Assembly: GCA_027365345.1 (NCBI GenBank)
Contig: DAHXNO010000054.1
Span: 1-39,280, forward strand
Length of the DNA stretch: 39,280 nt
Reading direction: 5' to 3'
From: Granulicella sp.
GTDB lineage: Bacteria; Acidobacteriota; Terriglobia; Terriglobales; Acidobacteriaceae
Below the pieces are notes generated by a model, which saw only the letters and a program-made list of their open reading frames with translations, made no database searches and was not told the origin of the DNA. This document shows, one piece after another, positions 16,419-24,830 of the stretch (within the stretch, counting starts at the first letter, position 1; each line of letters starts with the position of its first letter). Both the position numbers and the translations under genes were made by a program.

Positions 16419-17455
16419 GTAAAAGAGCCTATAGCGAAAATCTCCTTCGTAACCCCGGATTAACAGCAACGCTAATAGCCGGAGCGAGACAGACCAAGCA
16501 TGTTGCAACATCAGTAATCATGGGCAAAATACTCACCAATCGGGCAATTTGCAAGACGAGCAAACCGTGTCGGCAGGCGCCGTAAACGGGCAAACCTGAA
16601 CAAAGATGGTTACCAAAGATTGCGACTAAAGGCAGATATTTTGTTACGTAGGTTACTACATTTTAGGAACTTCAGTACTATCCACCGGCACGTTCGGCCA
16701 TCGTTGCAGCTCTCAACCAAGATTTCTTCGCCGAAATGGCTGCTTCGGAGGCCCACGGCCCTATCCGAACCGGCTATCAACCCCGAGAGGACCACAGGTA
16801 GGGATCCGCATTGATCGCTTTCGCCCCACATGAGAAACCCGCAATGTCCTAAATTTGTTCAGGCTACAAGCCTCCATTGGCTCTCGGACCAGATTGCTTC
16901 GGCTGGCCCGTACGGCCATCAACGGATCGTCACGGTGCGGCGCTGGATCGTTGAGGTCCTCAGAGCCCAGCGTCAGCCCCTAAATTTGTAGACCTGTAGA
17001 TTTGTAGACCCGCAAGCCCCTCAGATCTGTAGCCCCTGAGGATCCTTAAGATGCAATGGAAGAGCCTCTCTACCACCTGCCTCCCAACCAACCCCGGCGC
17101 CCGGCCTTCCCTAAAGCAGGTCGCCAGCCAGTTCAGCAGACGGATCGTGCCGCCAGTCAGGACCAACCACAGCGCCCCGCCCGTGACAGATTCGCGCCCG
17201 GCCGTAAGACCGGCCCCTACCCGGCGTAAAATGGGCTGCAACGAAGAAGCTTTCTTCAGTACACTCTGTCTTGGGGAAGCGCTGCCTCCGCGCGGTGAAG
17301 CCTACGCTTCCACAGCGCAGTGATGCTACAGAAAAGATGGTCCCTCCAGTTCTACGTTTGCCCGCAGGCTCTACCCTCTCTCCTTCCGCGTGTGAGGCAC
17401 GCGGGCTAGCGGTGAAGAATCTCTTATCAACCCATGCCATCCTGAGAACGGAGCT
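16419..17455. other. About 1 kb gene-poor stretch before the GH3 gene
   Basis: The first 400 bp are less GC-rich than the surroundings and show no gene. A 53-codon open frame (16830-16991) contains a plausible helical segment (R-I-V-T-V-R-R-W-I-V-E-V-L) but has no ribosome binding site and no family match. Just after it, TTTGTAGACC occurs twice (16985-17012) with a diverged third unit (ATCTGTAGCCC), a short imperfect tandem array. Further on, GGCCG-TAAGAC-CGGCC forms a hairpin near 17200, and one copy of a dispersed repeat occupies 17326-17390. The stretch may be a graveyard of lost genes. Confidence 0.4.
17326..17390 (+). repeat. Dispersed intergenic repeat, copy A
   Basis: About 65 bp similar to 21569-21628. 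Both share ACAGAAAAGA-Y-GG, then TTTGCCCGC, then a pyrimidine-rich stretch ending in TCCGCG in the same order, with a 4-5 nt length difference in the middle. This copy ends 65 bp before the GH3 start. Confidence 0.55.
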
Positions 17456-20002
17456 ATGATCCCTACATCAAAACGCACGACACAATCGATTATCTTTTCC
17501 CTATTGGTTTGCTTGTCTCTGGCTTCAAAGGTTGCGGCGCAGGCGCCTGTTCCCGATTCGCCGGCCATCGAGGCCAAAGCTCACGCGATGTTATCGAAAC
17601 TTACGCTTGAGCAGAAGATCACGCTGCTGGGTGGCGTCGACGGCATGTTCACCCAGGCTATGCCATCGATTGATTTGCCGCGTTTCAAGATGTCAGACGC
17701 ATCTGTAGGCGTGCGTACCTGGGGACCCACCACCGCCTATGCGGGCGGCGTAGCCCTTGCAGCTACGTGGGACACCGATTTCGCACGGGAACTGGGTGAA
17801 GGGTTGGGCCGCGACGCGCGCGCCCGCGGCGTGAACTTTTTGCTTGGACCGGGCGTCAACATTGCCCGCTCCCCCATCGCCGGACGCAACTTCGAATACC
17901 TGTCAGAGGATCCTTATCTCAATTCAGAGCTGGTCGTGCCGTATATCCAGGGCGTGCAATCCCAGGGCGTCATTGCCACAGTGAAGCACTACGCGCTCAA
18001 TAATCAGGAATTCGACCGGCACAACGCCAGCTCCGACGTGGATGAGCGCACCATGCGCGAAATATACCTGCCCAGTTTTGAAGCCGCCGTCACCAAGGGC
18101 CATGTGGATGCCGTGATGAACTCCTACAACCTGGTAAACGGCGTTCACTCCACGCAAAATGCCCTTCTCAATCTCAAGCTGCTCAAAGGCGAGTGGAGAT
18201 TCAAGGGCGTTGTCATGTCTGACTGGGACGCCACCTATGATGGTGTCGCCGCAGCCAACAACGGGCTCGACCTGGAGATGCCCAGCCCCCGGTTCATGAA
18301 CCAGCAAACCCTGCTGCCCGCGGTGAAAGATGGACAAGTGAAAGAATCCACCATCGACGACAAGGTGCTGCGGCTGCTCAGGACTGAGTTGCGCTACGGC
18401 TTCACCGATCGACCGCAGCTCGATCCAGCCGATGCCACCTATTCCGTGAAGGATCGCGCCGTCGCTCTGCGCGGAGCGCTGGAGAGCATCACCCTGCTCA
18501 AGAACCAGGGGCGCTTGCTGCCACTCGATCCGACCAAGGTGAAAACTATCGCCGTGATCGGTCCGGATGCATGGCCGCCCGTTCCCGGCGGCGGAGGCTC
18601 GTCAGAAGCGACGGCGTTTGCTCCGGTCAGCATCTTGACGGGCATCGGCAATCTGCTGGGTCCAAACGCCGTCGTGCTCTATAGCCGGGGACTGCCCGAT
18701 TTTGTGGATGTCTGCAAGAAAACAAACTGGCAGAGCGGCCTAAAGGTAGAAACCTTTGCCGACCGCGACTTCACCGGCACGCCCCAGACAACCACACGGC
18801 CCGAACTGACGGATTGGGCGCAGAAGCAGTGGACGCCGCAAGGAACTCCGCGCAGCATTCGCTATACCGCCTCATTCCAGGCCCAAAAAACAGGGAAATA
18901 CCTGCTCGTGGCTGCCGCTGCGGGGAGAGACGTCTTTCATGTCCGCGTGGAGGGCAAGCCTGCGCTGGACCAGCAGCAAGCCGAAGGACAGGTGCCGAAG
19001 TCCACCACACTCGATCTGAATGCCGGCCAGACGGTGACGGTCGCCGCCGATTACATACCCTATTCGCAGGGTACGCGGTTCGCAATGGGGCTGTCTTATG
19101 AACCGGACCTCGTCTCGAACGAGGCAAAGGAATTTGCAAGCAAAGCCGACGTCGTGGTGGTGGCCGTTGGCTTTGATGACGTCAGCGAGGGCGAAGGTCA
19201 CGATCGGACCTTTGATCTCCCCTGGGGACAGGACGCACTTGTGGAAGCCATGGCTGCGGCCAATCCTCACACCATCGTGGACCTGACTGGCGGAGGCGGC
19301 ATCAACGTGACCCGTTGGCTCGACAATGTGCCCGTCCTGCTCGACGACTGGTATCCGGGCCAGGAAGGTGGAACCGCCGTAGCCGCAGTTCTCTTCGGCA
19401 GACATAACCCTGAAGGCCGGCTGCCGGTAAGCTGGGATGGCGCCTGGGCTCAGAATCCCTCCTATCCCTGGTACTACGGCAACCCCGCACAAGACACCAT
19501 CTTGCATACGCCCGGTCAGAACGGCAAGCCGGTCGACTATACCATCCGCCATATCGTCTACGGCGACAAGCTCATGGTCGGCTATCGCTACTGGACAACC
19601 ACCGGCAAGCATCCCCTCTTCCCGTTCGGCTACGGGCTGAGCTATACCACCTTTCGTTTCTCCAGGCTCAACGTGCCTTCAACGGCCGCAGCGGGCTCCA
19701 CAGTTCCGGTAACCTTTGACGTCACCAATACCGGAACCATGGAGGGCGCAGAGGTCGCACAGCTCTATGTCTCCGATCCGTCCGCCAAAGTCAATCGGCC
19801 CGAGCGCGAGCTCAAAGGCTTTGACAAGGTGTGGCTGGCGCCCGGAGAAACAACGCACGTCACGCTCCATCTCAACGCGCGCGCCTTCAGTTATTGGGAC
19901 GTGAAAACGCATAAGTGGACCCTCGATCCAGGCAAATTCGTCGTCCGCGTAGGAGATTCCAGCGAGAACACGCTGCTCAACCAAACTCTCACCCTCCAAT
20001 GA
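17456..20002 (+). CDS. Secreted glycoside hydrolase family 3 (beta-glucosidase-like) with PA14 insert
   Basis: An 848-residue exported glycosidase that would release terminal beta-linked sugars (glucose or xylose) from oligosaccharides. Signal peptide: about residues 1-29, ending A-A-Q-A. The GH3 N-terminal barrel follows, with K-H-Y-A-L-N-N (178-184) and the nucleophile Asp256 in V-M-S-D-W-D. The GH3 C-terminal domain starts near 330 (S-I-T-L-L-K-N-Q-G). A PA14-like insertion occupies about 415-590 (Y-T-A-S-F-Q-A-Q-K-T-G-K-Y). The likely acid/base lies in S-E-G-E-G-H-D-R. A fibronectin-III-like domain is at the end (G-T-M-E-G-A-E-V-A-Q-L-Y-V-S-D). GGAG lies only 2 nt before the ATG, unusually close. 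The insert order resembles the PA14-containing GH3 group; exact specificity is not readable. Confidence 0.93.
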   Translation: MIPTSKRTTQSIIFSLLVCLSLASKVAAQAPVPDSPAIEAKAHAMLSKLTLEQKITLLGGVDGMFTQAMPSIDLPRFKMSDASVGVRTWGPTTAYAGGVALAATWDTDFARELGEGLGRDARARGVNFLLGPGVNIARSPIAGRNFEYLSEDPYLNSELVVPYIQGVQSQGVIATVKHYALNNQEFDRHNASSDVDERTMREIYLPSFEAAVTKGHVDAVMNSYNLVNGVHSTQNALLNLKLLKGEWRFKGVVMSDWDATYDGVAAANNGLDLEMPSPRFMNQQTLLPAVKDGQVKESTIDDKVLRLLRTELRYGFTDRPQLDPADATYSVKDRAVALRGALESITLLKNQGRLLPLDPTKVKTIAVIGPDAWPPVPGGGGSSEATAFAPVSILTGIGNLLGPNAVVLYSRGLPDFVDVCKKTNWQSGLKVETFADRDFTGTPQTTTRPELTDWAQKQWTPQGTPRSIRYTASFQAQKTGKYLLVAAAAGRDVFHVRVEGKPALDQQQAEGQVPKSTTLDLNAGQTVTVAADYIPYSQGTRFAMGLSYEPDLVSNEAKEFASKADVVVVAVGFDDVSEGEGHDRTFDLPWGQDALVEAMAAANPHTIVDLTGGGGINVTRWLDNVPVLLDDWYPGQEGGTAVAAVLFGRHNPEGRLPVSWDGAWAQNPSYPWYYGNPAQDTILHTPGQNGKPVDYTIRHIVYGDKLMVGYRYWTTTGKHPLFPFGYGLSYTTFRFSRLNVPSTAAAGSTVPVTFDVTNTGTMEGAEVAQLYVSDPSAKVNRPERELKGFDKVWLAPGETTHVTLHLNARAFSYWDVKTHKWTLDPGKFVVRVGDSSENTLLNQTLTLQ

Positions 20003-20333
20003 TGGGTGCGGAATCTCCGGTCACACCTTCCGCCGAACTCATAGGAACATTCTCAACCTGAATGCCGAAGCTGAGTCCGACCTCTCAAGCTGAGCCATGT
20101 TTCTAACCGCATGGCTCCGGCGCGGGTCAAAGGAGGGTGGTCACTGCAACGGCCGATTCTGGCTTGTTGGCCGGTTTGCCGCATCCGGGTGCATGGCTGC
20201 GGAAGCTCCTTCCCTTCCCAGCCAAGGTCGCTTTCGCCTTGCGCGCGAGAGCATCTCTGCAACCCAGAGCGATGCTGCGCCTACAATCCTTGCCCCAAGG
20301 GCCGGCCTCCCAACACGCACCTTGGAGGCTCCG
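20003..20333. other. Convergent intergenic stretch after the GH3 gene
   Basis: 331 bp between two converging genes. I see no gene and no clear intrinsic terminator. AAGCTGAG occurs twice (20068-20075 and 20087-20094). The open frames crossing it run into the antisense of the esterase gene and look like shadows. Confidence 0.4.
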
Positions 20334-21506
20334 TCACTTTCCCATCAGATCGGATCCGTGTTTGCCTGGAGCGGATTCTCCATAACCCTGCCAGATGTAC
20401 TCCAGCGCTTCAGGCAAGGTTTGGAGGCGGACGGCGCGATCAACATGGCCCGCGTTTTCCGCAAAGACAAATTGATAGTGATAGTGCTTTGCGGCCAGCA
20501 CGCTGGCCATGCGCTCATTCGCCGTCACCCAGTCGTGCATGCCATCGTGCATGCTGTTGGGGTTGAGCAGGTCGTGGTCGCCAACCTCCAGCCAGATGCG
20601 GATAGGTTTGCGCGGGCTCTTGGGGATAAGGTGCTCATGAAACTCCCATGCGCCGTGGGGCGTGGACGGGTTATAAGGCCACTGCTGGTTCACAAAGGTT
20701 CCTGAATAGGTCAGCACACGGTGATAGAGGTCGGGGCGATACCAGGCCATTTCAAGCGCTGCCGCGCCGCCGGAGCTGCCGCCCGTGGTGGCGCGGCCGT
20801 CGGGGTTATGCGTCAGCCGGATGTGGGCGTGAGCTTCAACCCGAGGCAGAATCTCACGTTCGACAAACTCTGCGTAGCGGCCAGACATCGTGTCGTACTC
20901 CAGGCCGCGCTCGCTGCCCTGCGCATCCTGCCCGCCGTTGGCAATGGAAATGCCGATCATCACAGGGATGCGGTGCTCGGCAATGAGTGAGTCGAGGGCG
21001 GCGAAGAGCATCCAGTCCGGGCCGTCGGCGCCCACGATGAAAGGCGCTGCCGTACCGCGCTTATAGGATGCGGGCACGTAGACGGCGACCTCGCGCGTCC
21101 ACGGCGCCGGGTGGCTGTTGGTCACGATCATCTTCGCCGGATCCTTGGGGTCGGCATGGCCAACCACGTTGGGAATGCGGGCGATACCAGGGTAGATCTT
21201 GCTTTCAGCCGAAGTCATGGTGAAGACGGTGACGGAGCCCTGGGCGAAGCTCGGAGCCTGGCCCCTGGGATGAGGCTCGGCAGCAAACGCCGCAAGCTCC
21301 GGAGCAGGTGGGTGTGTGGGCCCGATGATGTAGTTGCCGTCAGCAGTGGGCGGCGGGAGTTGAGTGTCGGGCAACTCCGTTGCCTTCACGAAACCTGGGC
21401 TGTCAGGATGGCGCGTAGGCGGAGTAGAACGCCGGCTCTGCGCGGTCAGCCACATGGAGGCAAACAGCAGAACCGAGACAAACAAGATTGTGGGACGGGG
21501 TTTCAC
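20334..21506 (-). CDS. Secreted esterase, enterochelin-esterase/CE1-like
   Basis: A 390-residue exported alpha/beta-hydrolase with a signal peptide (about 1-22, ending L-T-A-Q). After a Pro-rich N-terminal stretch, the catalytic domain begins near 137 (W-T-R-E-V-A-V-Y-V-P). The nucleophile is Ser245 in T-G-G-S-S-G-G. The probable acid is in L-E-V-G-D-H-D-L and the His is in N-A-G-H-V-D. Such EsterD/Fes-like proteins include feruloyl and acetyl-xylan esterases. It starts with GTG, with GGAGG 7 nt upstream. It is the last gene of the minus-strand carbohydrate run, 224 bp after the sulfatase, and converges on the GH3 gene, so a role in plant-cell-wall side-chain removal is likely. Confidence 0.85.
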   Translation of the reverse strand: MKPRPTILFVSVLLFASMWLTAQSRRSTPPTRHPDSPGFVKATELPDTQLPPPTADGNYIIGPTHPPAPELAAFAAEPHPRGQAPSFAQGSVTVFTMTSAESKIYPGIARIPNVVGHADPKDPAKMIVTNSHPAPWTREVAVYVPASYKRGTAAPFIVGADGPDWMLFAALDSLIAEHRIPVMIGISIANGGQDAQGSERGLEYDTMSGRYAEFVEREILPRVEAHAHIRLTHNPDGRATTGGSSGGAAALEMAWYRPDLYHRVLTYSGTFVNQQWPYNPSTPHGAWEFHEHLIPKSPRKPIRIWLEVGDHDLLNPNSMHDGMHDWVTANERMASVLAAKHYHYQFVFAENAGHVDRAVRLQTLPEALEYIWQGYGESAPGKHGSDLMGK

Positions 21507-21568
21507 GGTGAACCTCCAGGGCCGGAAATCGGGATGCCTGAACTGTAGCCGGTTGGGATGCAGTTACG

Positions 21569-21628
21569 CCACAGAAAAGACGGCCGCCGCTTAGTTTGCC
21601 CGCGGCCCTCCCCCTCTAACACTCCGCG
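21569..21628 (+). repeat. Dispersed intergenic repeat, copy B
   Basis: The second copy of the element at 17326-17390, lying between the sulfatase and esterase genes, about 63 bp upstream of the esterase GTG. Conserved blocks are ACAGAAAAGA, TTTGCCCGC and TCCGCG. Relative to the neighbouring gene start it points away, whereas copy A points toward GH3, so it is not simply a shared promoter. Confidence 0.55.
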
Positions 21629-21730
21629 GGAGCAACGTGCAATCTGAGACTCTCTTCAAAACTCGCGCAGGTATCGCGCCACACGAAGCACACAGAGCGA
21701 CCGCAATCCAAGCACCGGCTCGCAGGCTGC

Positions 21731-23431
21731 TCAGTCGGGCGCTGTAAACAATTGCATGTCGCCCGCAGTCAGGGGTAGATCCTCAAAGCGCGTGATCCGG
21801 AACTCAGACCAGTAGCCGATCCAGCGTGGATCAGACTGCAACGCCGCACCCAAACTCCGGATCATCTCCTTGCGGATGCTCGCATACTCAGGCTTGTCAA
21901 TCACATTGACGGCGTCGTCGCTGTCGAGCGCAAAGAGTTCGTCAATCTCCGATCCGCAGTTATAGCTGTACAAGTAACGGCGGCCATCCAAAGCGCGGTG
22001 CTGGATCCCGCAGCAGAAGTTGACGCCCACATGCCAGCCTCCGAAAAATAAAAGGTCGCGATGCTCTGTACCCTGCCCCGACCGAAGCGCCGGCAGCAGC
22101 GAAACCCCATCGAACCGGGCTTCAGCCCGGATTCCAGCAAGTTCCAGTATCGTCTGCGAGAGGTCGAGAAGCGACGCAGGTGTATCCAGCGTTGCAGGCC
22201 GGGAATCTCCCGCCGGGAGCCGCAAGACCATCGGCACGCGAACCACGTCAGGATGCAGATACGCGCCCTTATCCACGGTGGCGCGGCGGCCATTCATCTC
22301 CCCGTGATCAGCGATGAATGCGATCATCATCTCGTCGTAGAGTCCCAGTTCCTTCAGGCGATCGAGCACCATCCCAATAGCGCGGTCGACAATCTCCATC
22401 TGCAGCGCGCCCGCCACACGATAGTCGATCAGTTGTTGCCGGTCGTAGATGCCCCAGTAGCGGCGGTAGATGTCCACGATCGCCGGCTCGTTCGGCGCTC
22501 GTTTGAAATCGCGTTGCCGGGCGGCGTTCCAGGACTCGGGACAATCCATGATCTTCCGCAACGTCCGCTCTCGCTCTTCAAAGCCCGCCGGGATGGAAAA
22601 CGGCTGGTGCGGGTCGAAGAAATCAAGCTGCAGGTAAACGGGTTGCCGCTCCATCGAGCCGTCGGCAACCAGACTCTCGATCGCCTCCACAGCTCTCTTG
22701 CCAAGGTAATAACTGTACTGCGCCTCCAGGGGAAACGGCCTGTCATCCTCCTGCACAATCCAGCCCCCAGCCGAATTTCCAGCAGTGGTGCGGTCCTGCA
22801 AGCGGAAGACAATCTCGCGCGAATACTTCTGCGGTTTCACCCCCAGGCTGCGTTGGTAGGCGAGAAACTCCTCATCGTCAAAGACCGGCGGCGACCAGCG
22901 GTCCCAGAGTGGATTGCTTTCGCTCAAGGCTCCAATCGATTTTTTGCTGCCCACGTGCCACTTGCCAATCTGCCGGGTAATGTAGCCGGCGGCCTGCAAA
23001 TACTCCGGGAAGATGACGTCGTCAGCAAGCAGCTCTGTCTCCAGCCCCTTCGGCGAGCGCTCGCTGTTTCCTTGCACGTAACTGTAGCGGCCAGTCAGGT
23101 AGGACGCTCGTGAAGGCGAACAAAGAGGCGCCGTGCAGAAGGCGTTGGGGAAAAAGGTTCCATCCTGCAGAAGGGAACGGATCGCAGGAATCTCTACGCT
23201 CCGGGAAAGAGCGCGCTCAGGATGGTAGAGATCAGGGCTCACCATATCCGTGCTGATCAGCAAAACGTGTGGCCGCTTGCCCTTTGTGCCCTCAACCAAC
23301 GCGCGCGCGCTGGAACTCTCCTGAGAAAAGCTCAACTGGCCGGACGGCGCCGATCCGGAAGTCAAACCAGAGCAACTCTTCTGCCGGGATTCAGTACCCG
23401 CGCCAAGACCACCGTTCAACCACTGGTCCAT
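21731..23431 (-). CDS. Sulfatase (formylglycine-dependent, type I)
   Basis: A 566-residue sulfatase that would hydrolyse a sulfate ester. The activation motif C-S-P-S-R-A begins at Cys104, the residue that anaerobic or FGE-type maturases convert to formylglycine, followed by S-Y-L-T-G-R. Metal and substrate residues appear in L-I-S-T-D-M, G-K-W-H-V-G, F-D-P-H-Q-P-F and I-A-D-H-G-E-M. The start at 23431 has AGGAG 7 nt upstream. Residues 1-50 are a Ser/Gly-rich stretch with no hydrophobic core, so no signal peptide is visible; export or cytoplasmic action is open. No sulfatase-maturation enzyme is in the window. It is downstream of the sugar-acid genes on the same strand, suggesting a sulfated or sulfate-decorated glycan as substrate. 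Confidence 0.9.
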   Translation of the reverse strand: MDQWLNGGLGAGTESRQKSCSGLTSGSAPSGQLSFSQESSSARALVEGTKGKRPHVLLISTDMVSPDLYHPERALSRSVEIPAIRSLLQDGTFFPNAFCTAPLCSPSRASYLTGRYSYVQGNSERSPKGLETELLADDVIFPEYLQAAGYITRQIGKWHVGSKKSIGALSESNPLWDRWSPPVFDDEEFLAYQRSLGVKPQKYSREIVFRLQDRTTAGNSAGGWIVQEDDRPFPLEAQYSYYLGKRAVEAIESLVADGSMERQPVYLQLDFFDPHQPFSIPAGFEERERTLRKIMDCPESWNAARQRDFKRAPNEPAIVDIYRRYWGIYDRQQLIDYRVAGALQMEIVDRAIGMVLDRLKELGLYDEMMIAFIADHGEMNGRRATVDKGAYLHPDVVRVPMVLRLPAGDSRPATLDTPASLLDLSQTILELAGIRAEARFDGVSLLPALRSGQGTEHRDLLFFGGWHVGVNFCCGIQHRALDGRRYLYSYNCGSEIDELFALDSDDAVNVIDKPEYASIRKEMIRSLGAALQSDPRWIGYWSEFRITRFEDLPLTAGDMQLFTAPD

Positions 23432-23518
23432 AAAACTACTCCTCTCCGCGACCCCATAAGAACTCGTATCAGTTCTTCTGCGCAGCACCAAGCTCAAACG
23501 ACGCAACTACCCGGCAGC

Positions 23519-24295
23519 CTACTGATTCACGCCACTCGCCAAAAATCCTCCGTCCACCACCAGAACCTCGCCGGTCACAAAGGAAGCGGCATCGGAAGCC
23601 AGATAGATCGCGGCGCCAATCAACTCCTCGGTCTTGCCAAAGCGGTTCATCGGTGTACGCATCAGGAGTTCCTTGCCTCGGTCACTCTCATCCAGCAACT
23701 TCTGGTTGAGTGCCGTGCGAAACACGCCCGGCGCAATCGCGTTCACCGTTACGCCCCGCGCGCTCCACTCCACCGCCAGCGAGCGCGTGAGCGCCGCAAC
23801 GGCCGCCTTCGAACAAGCATAGGCTGTAACCTCTTTCAGGCTGACAAAGCTATTCAATGAGGCAATATTCACAATGCGGCCGTAACCACGATCCAGCATA
23901 TGCCGCCCAAAGATCTGGCAAGCGCGCAACGTTCCAGTCACGTTGGTATCCATAATGGACTGCCACTCTGCCTCAGGAAAGTCGAGCGTTGGAGCGCGCT
24001 TGATCTTGCCCGCGCAGTTGATCAGAATGTCCACCTTGCCAAAGGTCTCTATCGTTGCCGAGCAAAGCGACTCCAGACTGCCACGATCAGCAACGTCCGA
24101 GGTCATGCGCAAGGTGCGAACGCCCGTGGCTTCTATGGCGGCGGCAGCCTCGTTCACCTGCTCCTTTCGCCGGCTGCTGGCCACCACATCCGCTCCTGCC
24201 TCTGCCAGGCCTACCGCCATCGCCAAACCGATGCCCGATGTGCCCCCAACCACCACTGCGCTCTTCCCTGCCAGGTCAAACAGCTTGCTTGCCAT
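23519..24295 (-). CDS. SDR-family sugar-acid dehydrogenase (KduD/gluconate 5-dehydrogenase-like)
   Basis: A 258-residue classical short-chain dehydrogenase. The cofactor motif is V-V-G-G-T-S-G-I-G (15-23). The catalytic residues are Ser146, Tyr159 and Lys163 (Y-A-C-S-K). The N-C-A-G motif is at 93-96 and the C-terminal V-D-G-G-F is present. Its opening F-D-L-A-G-K resembles 2-deoxy-gluconate/gluconate 5-dehydrogenases and KduD. Next to UxaE it could instead reduce fructuronate to mannonate, which would fill the step between UxaE and dehydration to KDG. The start at 24295 (AGGAG 7 nt upstream) overlaps the end of the gluconokinase gene by 20 nt, so the two are coupled. The exact substrate is inferred from context only. 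Confidence 0.85.
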   Translation of the reverse strand: MASKLFDLAGKSAVVVGGTSGIGLAMAVGLAEAGADVVASSRRKEQVNEAAAAIEATGVRTLRMTSDVADRGSLESLCSATIETFGKVDILINCAGKIKRAPTLDFPEAEWQSIMDTNVTGTLRACQIFGRHMLDRGYGRIVNIASLNSFVSLKEVTAYACSKAAVAALTRSLAVEWSARGVTVNAIAPGVFRTALNQKLLDESDRGKELLMRTPMNRFGKTEELIGAAIYLASDAASFVTGEVLVVDGGFLASGVNQ

Positions 24296-24800
24296 CCGTC
24301 TGCTCCTCTTCGTCTTGGACGTGTTGCATGATCTCGTTGACAACCTCTTCCGGCCTTCGATCGTTCACGATCCGCAGCGCATCAGAGGGTGGCTCAAGTG
24401 TAGCCAACTGGCTGTCCAGAAGCCCAGGATTCATATAGTGATTCTTTCGCTCGGCCAGTCGCCCCGCGATCAGATCTTTGGATCCATCCAGCCAGACAAA
24501 GAGAACCGACCCCTTCGGCAGATCGTGCACCAAGGTCTTCCGATAGCTCTCCTTAAGGGCGGAACACGCAAGCACGCCATTCTCCTGCCGACGGACCCAC
24601 TCTCCCATCAGCAGATTGAGCTTCTCCAGCCAAGGCTGACGGTCGTTGTCGTCGAGCGGTCGGCCAGACGCCATCTTGGCCTTATTCGCAGCAGAGTGAA
24701 AACTGTCTGCGTCGGCGAAGACGGCGTGCATCCGGCCAGCCAGAAGCTCTCCTATCGTCGTCTTTCCGGATCCGCTCACACCCATGAGCAAAACAATCAT
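24276..24800 (-). CDS. gntK: Gluconokinase
   Basis: Phosphorylates D-gluconate to 6-phosphogluconate. The 174-residue P-loop kinase has Walker A G-V-S-G-S-G-K-T at 7-14. The diagnostic G-R-P-L-D-D-N-D-R-Q-P-W-L block near 46-58 follows the substrate loop D-A-D-S-F-H. C-S-A-L-K-E-S-Y-R is near 78-86, and the family's R-x-x-H-Y/F-M segment appears as R-K-N-H-Y-M-N-P-G-L-L-D-S-Q. These place it in the GntK/IdnK family. The ATG has AGGAAAG 5 nt upstream. The gene lies 30 bp after uxaE and overlaps the SDR gene; if the SDR is a gluconate 5-dehydrogenase the pair would form an Idn-like branch. Confidence 0.93.
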   Translation of the reverse strand: MIVLLMGVSGSGKTTIGELLAGRMHAVFADADSFHSAANKAKMASGRPLDDNDRQPWLEKLNLLMGEWVRRQENGVLACSALKESYRKTLVHDLPKGSVLFVWLDGSKDLIAGRLAERKNHYMNPGLLDSQLATLEPPSDALRIVNDRRPEEVVNEIMQHVQDEEEQTDGKQAV

Positions 24801-24830
24801 CGTCGCTTTCCTGATTCTGTCTCGCTCTGG

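Noticed and set aside
16610-16831. 73-codon minus-strand open frame in the gap before GH3
   Set aside because: No family pattern, no ribosome binding site, ordinary composition for chance.
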